Origin: an uncultured Clostridia bacterium
GTDB taxonomy: Bacteria; Bacillota; Clostridia; TANB77; CAG-508
NCBI GenBank assembly: GCA_944386365.1
Contig: CALXAT010000001.1
Location: 1-64,000 of the forward strand
DNA length: 64,000 nucleotides
Direction of reading: 5' to 3'
Under the pieces are notes generated by a model. The model made no database searches and was not told where the DNA came from. It saw nothing but the letters and a program-made list of their open reading frames with translations. This document shows positions 59,571 through 64,000 of this stretch, in pieces (position 1 is the stretch's first letter; every line of letters starts with the position of its first letter). The position numbers and the translations under genes were made by a program.

Positions 59571-59615
59571 AGTTGTTGTTAATTTTGGACGGTTGCAACA
59601 ACTTTTTCTTTTTTT
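59571..59615 (+). terminator. terminator downstream of tRNA-Leu(UAG)
   Basis: AGTTGTTG pairs with CAACAACT, followed by TTTTCTTTTTTT. Its T-rich end is also where leader copy A begins. Confidence 0.7.
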
Positions 59616-59745
59616 ATTGACTTTTTAATATAATATGTAGCTGCTTATCAACCCAATTCTTATATAGAACTGTTGCTAAGGTAACGTTTAATGTTAAAGA
59701 TAACATAAAGGATATTATAAAAAAGTTTTAAAATATTGACAAACT

Positions 59746-59774
59746 TTCACAATTAGTGATATATATAGTATAAT
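59746..59774 (+). promoter_or_regulatory. promoter of leader copy A
   Basis: TTCACA (59746-59751), 17-nt spacer, TATAAT (59769-59774). A TTGACA lies at 59736 but with poorer spacing. Confidence 0.65.
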
Positions 59775-59803
59775 AAAAGAAAACAAAAGAGGAGTAGAAA
59801 AGT

Positions 59804-59875
59804 ATGAAAATAAGAGCTGTAAGCCTTGAGGCTGTACACACACACACACACACACACGATATGTTTAGTAAATAA
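59804..59875 (+). CDS. leader peptide with His-Thr repeat, copy A (23 aa)
   Basis: ATG 59804 follows AGAGGAG by 9 nt. The peptide reads MKIRAVSLEAV, HTHTHTHD, MFSK. The His-Thr run is the in-frame translation of the (AC)11 microsatellite. Copy B encodes the identical peptide; the one substitution between them in this ORF (AGT/AGC Ser) is silent, which favours translation. Alternating His and Thr codons also recall amino-acid attenuator leaders. Function unknown. Confidence 0.55.
   Translation: MKIRAVSLEAVHTHTHTHDMFSK
59836..59857 (+). repeat. (AC)11 microsatellite, copy A
   Basis: Eleven uninterrupted AC units inside the leader ORF; such tracts slip readily during replication. Confidence 0.95.
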
Positions 59876-59918
59876 AAAAGGACAAGGAAAGTTAAATAAA
59901 AAAATAGATATAAATAGT

Positions 59919-59973
59919 AAAAAAGATAGTGATATAAACCTATGAAGAATAGGATTATATTGCTGTCTTTTTT
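59919..59973 (+). terminator. leader terminator / candidate attenuator, copy A
   Basis: AAAAGATAGTGATATAAACC (left arm) pairs with the right arm GGATTATATTGCTGTCTTTT, with wobbles, capped by CCTAT/ATAGG, then T run. It stands between the leader ORF and the antigen gene at 60080. Confidence 0.7.
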
Positions 59974-60079
59974 GCGTTCTTTAAAAAAGAAATTTTAAAA
60001 TTCAAGTCAATTGTTTTTTATATTATAAAGTTATTAAATTTAAAAATATAAGTAAAGAAAAAAGAAGGGAGAAAAACAA

Positions 60080-61225
60080 ATGAAAGAAAAATTTAAAAAT
60101 GTAAAAGGAATTACACTGATTGCATTAGTTATCACAATCATTGTTTTGCTAATACTTGCTGCTGTAACGATTGCAACATTAACAGGAGAGAATGGAATAT
60201 TAACAAGAGCAAGTGATGCAAGTCGAGAAAATGAAATTGCATCAGTAAAAGAACAGGCACAGTTAAATATAGCAAGTTATGTAGCAGACAAACTGAAAAA
60301 TGGAGAAGATTCAACAGTAAATACACCAGAAAAAGTACAAGAAATCTTAAATAATGCAAATACAGAAGGAAATAAATACTATAGTGGTTTTACAGAAACA
60401 GGAGTAACAACACCAAATGGATATGAGGTACCATATGAAGAATTATATACAACTGGTACAAGTGGAGAAGAAACAGCATCAAAGACAATAGAAGATTTAG
60501 TAGCAGGAGATAAAGTATATTATGATACGGGAGACCCAAGTGTAGGAAATCAGGGAATAATAGAATGTACAGTATTATATGATAAAGCATATAATGAAGC
60601 AAATGGAACAAATTACGGAGTACAGATAATATCATCAGATGTTATAAAAACTACAGATGGAACAGTAGCTACTCTTACATTAGGTGATAATAATTTTGAA
60701 GCATCAAGAGAGTCATATAATAATGCATTAAAAACATTATATGATGAGGCGCAAAAATATTTAAATTCAACATATGCAAGTGGAGCAAGATGTGTAGGAA
60801 GCGATCCAGCAGATCCAGATTGGGATACTACGACAAATGAGGCCGGATATGTTACAAAAAATGAAGGTGAAGATGATTATTATGCATACATGAAAGATTA
60901 TTATGGGACATTAAAAAATAAAGATGAAAATTATAGTACAGATTGGATGCAAATGGGGATAATAGCGGAGGTAAAGTCATCGAGTGCTAAGTATTGGTTA
61001 GCTTCGCGCATTGTTTCCTTTAATTCTCAATACAACAATTTCCTTGTGCGTTCTGTTGGTACTACCGGTGCCTTTCGTATCGATAACTTGTGCTATGTTT
61101 GGTCTTTCGGAGGTACCTCTGGCATTGGTGTTTCGTGCGGTTTACGACCTGTGCTTACTCTGAGATCTGGTATCAAGATAGCAAAAGGAGATGGAGTTGA
61201 TACACCATACACATTAGCACCATAA
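60080..61225 (+). CDS. prepilin-headed surface protein with DGR-like variable C-terminus (381 aa)
   Basis: Head VKGITLIALVITIIVLLILA (residues 9-28), a helical spacer, then an extracellular region with KTIEDLVAGDKVYYDTG. Residues 305-363 form the conserved-frame/variable-core module: YWLASR, FLVRSVG, LRPVLTLRSG. This fits the C-type-lectin-like fold of DGR targets and FGE-sulfatase-related domains. Upstream DNA is A-rich, whereas this segment is A-poor. GGGAG precedes ATG 60080. It follows leader copy A. The protein is probably displayed on the cell surface, binding an unknown ligand. Confidence 0.75.
   Translation: MKEKFKNVKGITLIALVITIIVLLILAAVTIATLTGENGILTRASDASRENEIASVKEQAQLNIASYVADKLKNGEDSTVNTPEKVQEILNNANTEGNKYYSGFTETGVTTPNGYEVPYEELYTTGTSGEETASKTIEDLVAGDKVYYDTGDPSVGNQGIIECTVLYDKAYNEANGTNYGVQIISSDVIKTTDGTVATLTLGDNNFEASRESYNNALKTLYDEAQKYLNSTYASGARCVGSDPADPDWDTTTNEAGYVTKNEGEDDYYAYMKDYYGTLKNKDENYSTDWMQMGIIAEVKSSSAKYWLASRIVSFNSQYNNFLVRSVGTTGAFRIDNLCYVWSFGGTSGIGVSCGLRPVLTLRSGIKIAKGDGVDTPYTLAP
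60992..61168 (+). other. candidate DGR variable repeat 1
   Basis: Codes for YWLASRIVSFNSQYNNF through RPVLTLRS. In 61021-61140 only 19 of 120 bases are A, against 27 of 60 at 60901-60960 in the same gene. The borders coincide with the conserved YWLASR and RPVLTLRS ends. Confidence 0.55.
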
Positions 61226-61305
61226 AAGAAGAAAGCTGTGCTTTGAAGTTTTTCTGTATACTCATGAAGGAATATGGAAAATTAGATGAACAGAATAATA
61301 GCTAA

Positions 61306-61341
61306 TAAAAAGGAGAAAATCAATATTTTAGATTTTCTCCT
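61306..61341 (-). terminator. minus-strand terminator between the antigen genes
   Basis: AGGAGAAAATC pairs with GATTTTCTCCT; read on the minus strand a T5 run follows. It implies leftward transcription of the 61.34-61.75 kb spacer. The rest of 61226-61767 holds only the doubtful small ORF at 61527. Confidence 0.55.
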
Positions 61342-61526
61342 ATATTAATGACTAACATAGCATAGAAGCTATGGGCACTAATGTAGTAATAGTATATGAA
61401 AATTATAAAATTTTATGCATTAAAAACGATAGCCTTTTGAGCTACAGGATTATAATGATTACGTTCTCTTCAGAACGGACATTAATGTTTTATTAATTTA
61501 AATATAAACTATCCTATGGCAGAAAG

Positions 61527-61685
61527 TTAAGAAAAATTCAGAATTTTATTCATATTTTTTAGTGGTCTTAACCTATATAAACTTTCAAGTTGTGAATTAA
61601 TCTTGTTCCAGTCATTTTGTGAAATAGTAACTAATTTTCCTTTTTTTCTATATGGATTTGTAATTCTTATTTTGCTCACTTTCAA
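61527..61685 (-). CDS. doubtful small ORF or gene fragment (52 aa)
   Basis: From TTG 61685 the frame reads MKVSKIRITNPYRKKGKLVT, ISQNDWNKINSQLESLYRLR and ends at 61527. The sequence looks protein-like (basic, then amphipathic helix), but the ribosome site is poor and no family is recognised. It could be the tail of a lost gene. A minus-strand terminator lies downstream. Confidence 0.3.
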   Translation of the reverse strand: MKVSKIRITNPYRKKGKLVTISQNDWNKINSQLESLYRLRPLKNMNKILNFS

Positions 61686-61910
61686 TATTTATTTCAAGAT
61701 TAACACCAGTAAATAAAATTATTATATATTGGAAATTTAGAAAGTTTTCCATTATATCTTAAATTAGCTTTTTCTTTTTTATTGACTTTTTAATATAATA
61801 TGTAGTTGCTTATCAACCCAGTTCTTATATAGAACTGTTGCTAAGGTAACGTTTAATGTTAAAGATAACATAAAGGATATTATAAAAAAGTTTTAAAATA
61901 TTGACAAACT

Positions 61911-61939
61911 TTCACAATTAGTGATATATATAGTATAAT
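61911..61939 (+). promoter_or_regulatory. promoter of leader copy B
   Basis: TTCACA (61911-61916), 17-nt spacer, TATAAT (61934-61939), identical to copy A. Confidence 0.65.
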
Positions 61940-61968
61940 AAAAGAAAACAAAAGAGGAGTAGAAAAGT

Positions 61969-62040
61969 ATGAAAATAAGAGCTGTAAGCCTTGAGGCTGT
62001 ACACACACACACACACACACACGATATGTTTAGCAAATAA
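61969..62040 (+). CDS. leader peptide with His-Thr repeat, copy B (23 aa)
   Basis: Same peptide as at 59804-59875, same ribosome site, same (AC)11 tract. The only difference inside the ORF is a silent AGT to AGC change. Confidence 0.55.
   Translation: MKIRAVSLEAVHTHTHTHDMFSK
62001..62022 (+). repeat. (AC)11 microsatellite, copy B
   Basis: Eleven AC units, same length as copy A. Confidence 0.95.
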
Positions 62041-62088
62041 AAAAGGACAAGGAAAGTTAAATTTAAATAAAAAAATAGATATAAATAG

Positions 62089-62144
62089 TAAAAAAGATAG
62101 TGATATAAACCTATGAAAGATAGGATTATATTGCTGTCTTTTTT
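62089..62144 (+). terminator. leader terminator / candidate attenuator, copy B
   Basis: Same stem as copy A with loop GAAAG instead of GAAG-type; T run at the end. It separates leader ORF B from the gene at 62229. Confidence 0.7.
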
Positions 62145-62228
62145 GTGTTTTATACATATGTAAATTTAAAAAAAGTTTTTAATGTTAAAAGGCATATAAA
62201 TAAAAGAAAAATGGAAGGGAGAAAAAAG

Positions 62229-63509
62229 ATGAAGGAAAAATTAAAAAATAAGCAAGGTATTACTTTGATTGCACTTGTTATTACAATCATAGTTTTGCTA
62301 ATATTAGTAGGAGTAAGTATTGCGACACTAACAGGCGAGAATGGAATATTAACAAGAGCAAGTGATGCAAGAACACAAACAGAAATAGGAGATGAAATGG
62401 AAAAGGTAAAGTTATCAGCAACAGGAGCTAAAGCAGAGAATAATGGAGGAGAAATAAAAAGAAACTATTTAAATGATGAACTTACAAGTTATATAGGAAC
62501 AGAAGGAACAGATTATACATTATCAGAATCAGAAACAGCACCGTTTGTAGTAACATATTCAGATAGTGGGAGAAGCTATGTAATAGATGAGAATGGAAAT
62601 GTAAGTGAATATGTAGACATAGCGGAATCTGTCGAAGTTGGGGATTATGTAGATTATAATCCAACAGTATTGGATAAAAGCGGAACACCAGTAGAAGAAA
62701 ATAAATTAACATATACATCTCCAACAGGAAGTGGGACACAGCATGGAAACGGAAGTAGAGATCAAATATTTACAGCTACAGCAAATACAAAATGGAGAGT
62801 ATTAGATGTAGGAAATGAAACAGTAACATTAATATCCGAAAATCCTATAACAATAGATGCAGGTGGAAACTTTAGAATGTATGGTGCAATAGGATACTTA
62901 TATGCAGAACGAGAATTAAATGAGATATGTAAAATATATGGCTATGGGTATGGGGCAGATACATCACAAGTAACGAAATATAGTTATGGAGGGCCAATAG
63001 ATGGAGAATTGACAGGAGAAATAACAGGTTCAGGAGCAAGAAGTATAACCATAGAAGATATAAATAAACAAGCAGGAATTACAGAAGCAGAATATACAAC
63101 ATTAAATAGTGATTATGGAAGTACAACGAATCCAACAGTTAATGTATATTATCCAACAATAACTACATCAAATGGAAAATCAAGATCAGCAGGAGTAAAA
63201 AATTTGGAATATACTTCTTATTATTACAGCAAGACAAAAATAGAAAATCCAAATGCAAAAAATATGCTATTTAATGGAAACTACTGGTTAGCCTCTCGCT
63301 GTATCAGTCCTAGTTCAAGCTCCAGCAGCTTCATTGTGAGCGTTGTGTATGATGACAGCACGAACGCGGGCAGCTTGTGCAGTGGTGGATCGAGCTTAGG
63401 AGAGACTGCGTACAGCCATTTTGCGGTTCGCCCCGTAGTGATTCTAAAATCTAATGTCATAGATACAAATACAAATTATGAAACAGAAGGACATTGGAAT
63501 TTAAAGTAA
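62229..63509 (+). CDS. prepilin-headed surface protein with DGR-like variable C-terminus (426 aa)
   Basis: Head NKQGITLIALVITIIVLLIL, then ATLTGENGILTRASDAR as in the protein at 60080, and a different middle region (EVGDYVDYNPTVLDKSGTPV, ANTKWRVLDVGNETVTLISE). Residues 352-408 are the variable module: YWLASR, FIVSVVYDD, AVRPVVILKS. Start ATG 62229 after GGGAG; the frame opens from 62145, which lacks a site. Both proteins share head and tail frame but differ in the middle, as expected from duplication with divergence or domain exchange. Confidence 0.75.
   Translation: MKEKLKNKQGITLIALVITIIVLLILVGVSIATLTGENGILTRASDARTQTEIGDEMEKVKLSATGAKAENNGGEIKRNYLNDELTSYIGTEGTDYTLSESETAPFVVTYSDSGRSYVIDENGNVSEYVDIAESVEVGDYVDYNPTVLDKSGTPVEENKLTYTSPTGSGTQHGNGSRDQIFTATANTKWRVLDVGNETVTLISENPITIDAGGNFRMYGAIGYLYAERELNEICKIYGYGYGADTSQVTKYSYGGPIDGELTGEITGSGARSITIEDINKQAGITEAEYTTLNSDYGSTTNPTVNVYYPTITTSNGKSRSAGVKNLEYTSYYYSKTKIENPNAKNMLFNGNYWLASRCISPSSSSSSFIVSVVYDDSTNAGSLCSGGSSLGETAYSHFAVRPVVILKSNVIDTNTNYETEGHWNLK
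63282..63452 (+). other. candidate DGR variable repeat 2
   Basis: Codes for YWLASRCISPSSSSSSF through RPVVILKS. 27 of 120 bases (63301-63420) are A against 28 of 60 at 63181-63240; GC at 63361-63420 is 35 of 60. Codons are unlike the rest of the gene. Confidence 0.6.
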
Positions 63510-63541
63510 CTCCCCCAATAATTAGATGAATTGCCAAGCGG

Positions 63542-63559
63542 GCCTTGTGTCCACAAGGC
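63542..63559 (+). other. GC-rich short hairpin downstream of variable repeat 2
   Basis: GCCTTGT-GTCC-ACAAGGC, a 7-bp stem with 4-nt loop, about 90 bp after the variable segment. DGR targets in phage BPP-1 have a similar-size cruciform after VR, but much closer. Confidence 0.4.
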
Positions 63560-63583
63560 AAAGAAATTAGGAGAATAATATTA

Positions 63584-63831
63584 ATGCGTATATTAAATAT
63601 AGTAAAAACAGCTAAAGAAGTACATAAAAATGATATTATACTTGTAAAAATAGGAAAGTTTTATCAAGTTTATGGAAAAGATGCATATATAATTTCATAT
63701 TTTTTTGAGTACAAACTAAAAAAGTAGAAAAAATATATATGTGTGGATTTCTACAAAGTAGCTATAATAAAGTAATTGCAAAATTAGAAGAAAAGAAAAT
63801 AAATGACGTTTCTGTTCGAACTAATAGATAG
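63584..63831 (+). pseudogene. MutS domain I-like (MSL-type) small gene, frameshifted
   Basis: ATG 63584 after TAGGAGAA reads ILNIVKTAKEVHKNDIILVK, IGKFYQVYGKDAYIISYFF, resembling the mismatch-recognition domain start of MutS (the FYxxYGxDA region), and stops at 63727. In the next frame from 63724 it continues EKIYMCGFLQSSYNKVIAKL up to a stop at 63831, so one frameshift splits it. It is far too short for MutS. MutS-like small proteins have been described as accessory genes of diversity-generating retroelements. Confidence 0.6.
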
Positions 63832-63836
63832 ATATG

Positions 63837-63867
63837 AAAATCAATCAGTAAAATGATTGATTTTTTT
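63837..63867 (+). terminator. terminator after the MutS-like remnant
   Basis: AATCAATCA pairs with TGATTGATT around a 6-nt loop, then T run. From 63868 to the window end I see no gene. Confidence 0.8.
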
Positions 63868-64000
63868 CACTTAGGTAGTGATAAAAATAAAAGTAAATTG
63901 ACAAACAAGCGTTTAAAGCTAAGGAAAATGTATTATGATATTTATATTGTAATTTAAGCTCCGATTTGATATACTTTAATAAAGTTTAAGTTGAAAGTAT

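Larger units (their letters stand above)
59602..59978 (+). repeat. antigen-locus leader, copy A (direct repeat)
   Basis: About 377 bp almost identical to 61768-62149 (a few substitutions, one 6-bp and some 1-bp indels). Contains a promoter, a 23-codon ORF with an (AC)11 tract and a terminator hairpin, all conserved in both copies. Ends about 100 bp before the prepilin-headed gene at 60080. Confidence 0.95.
61768..62149 (+). repeat. antigen-locus leader, copy B (direct repeat)
   Basis: Second copy of 59602-59978, lying about 80 bp upstream of the gene at 62229. Differences include a 6-bp insertion (TTTAAA) after the leader ORF stop. Confidence 0.95.

Noticed and set aside
59404-59615. tRNA-Leu(UAG) as the attachment site of a second integrated element carrying the antigen genes
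   Set aside because: No duplicated tRNA 3' end, integrase or relaxase is found in 59.5-64 kb; an attR beyond the window cannot be excluded.
59919-59945. The 48-codon frame as the present leader product
   Set aside because: With (AC)11 in the given sequence the leader ORF stops at 59875; the longer frame needs a +2 shift and is reported only as a hypothetical switched state.
61000-61170. The GC-rich 3' ends of the two antigen genes as inserted foreign DNA or assembly chimeras
   Set aside because: The reading frame and the conserved YWLASR and RPV..L.S ends continue across, and the change is mainly loss of A on one strand. Chimeras would not keep matching borders in two genes.
59836-62022. 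(AC)n tracts as sequencing artefacts
   Set aside because: Both copies have exactly the same length and sit in otherwise conserved leaders; slippage of length in reads is still possible and worth testing.
63584-63831. A true mismatch-repair MutS gene
   Set aside because: Only part of domain I is present; no lever, clamp or ATPase domain follows.

Overview
The window is AT-rich, with short Firmicutes-type intergenic regions, AGGAGG ribosome sites, many TTGACA-17-TATAAT promoters and U-run terminators. The gene content (spoVS, a sleB-like cortex hydrolase, a Spo0E-like peptide, class III fructose-bisphosphatase, AddA, RNase Y, RqcH) points to a spore-forming or formerly spore-forming, host-associated Clostridia-type bacterium. 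The repeated surface-protein head GITLIALVITIIVLLILAG is typical of uncultured gut Clostridia. TGA is used as an ordinary stop. No rRNA or CRISPR array is present.

Layout. 1-1.4 kb: 3' end of a BspA-like leucine-rich-repeat protein. 1.6-9.9 kb: Spo0E-like peptide, XRE regulator, a frameshifted fbp flanked by 46-bp inverted repeats, a DUF3006/metallo-beta-lactamase pair, a HELGH protein, then rny, ymdB and spoVS. 10.4-11.7 kb: dUTPase and a CarD regulator. 11.89-22.57 kb: a 10.6-kb integrative mobilizable element in tRNA-Leu(UAA). It has 57-bp att repeats, integrase and excisionase at one end, and a MobV relaxase (broken by an in-frame TGA) with an oriT-like site at the other. Between these lie a probable HEPN two-gene module, a probable type I toxin-antitoxin locus, an XRE regulator and a prepilin-headed GLUG adhesin. 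22.6-41.6 kb: two odd-composition orphan genes, a cohesin-like surface protein, rdgB, addA, rqcH, a nagZ-like gene, der-plsY-gpsA, dtd, rnpB, a frameshifted rluA-type gene and an Rpn remnant. 41.6-58 kb: trmB, pyrG, an SPFH/NfeD locus with a 23-residue membrane peptide between the two genes, murB-yvcK, a debranching enzyme, ruvC, holA, a transglutaminase-like protein, sleB and recG. 59.4-64 kb: tRNA-Leu(UAG) followed by a duplicated surface-antigen locus.

The most unusual region is 59.6-63.9 kb. Two prepilin-headed proteins end in GC-rich, adenine-poor segments with a YWLASR...RPV..L.S frame around a highly divergent core. This is what the target (variable repeat) of a diversity-generating retroelement looks like, and a MutS-domain-I-like gene remnant, a class reported as a DGR accessory, follows directly. 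The reverse transcriptase and template repeat are not in the window. Each antigen gene is preceded by a nearly identical leader of about 380 bp carrying a promoter, a 23-codon ORF built around an (AC)11 microsatellite, and a terminator hairpin. A +2-nt repeat change would extend this ORF into the terminator loop, so repeat-length switching could couple to antigen transcription. This is inference from sequence only.

Housekeeping genes look intact except for single-base frameshifts in fbp and the rluA-type gene, which could be real decay or assembly errors.
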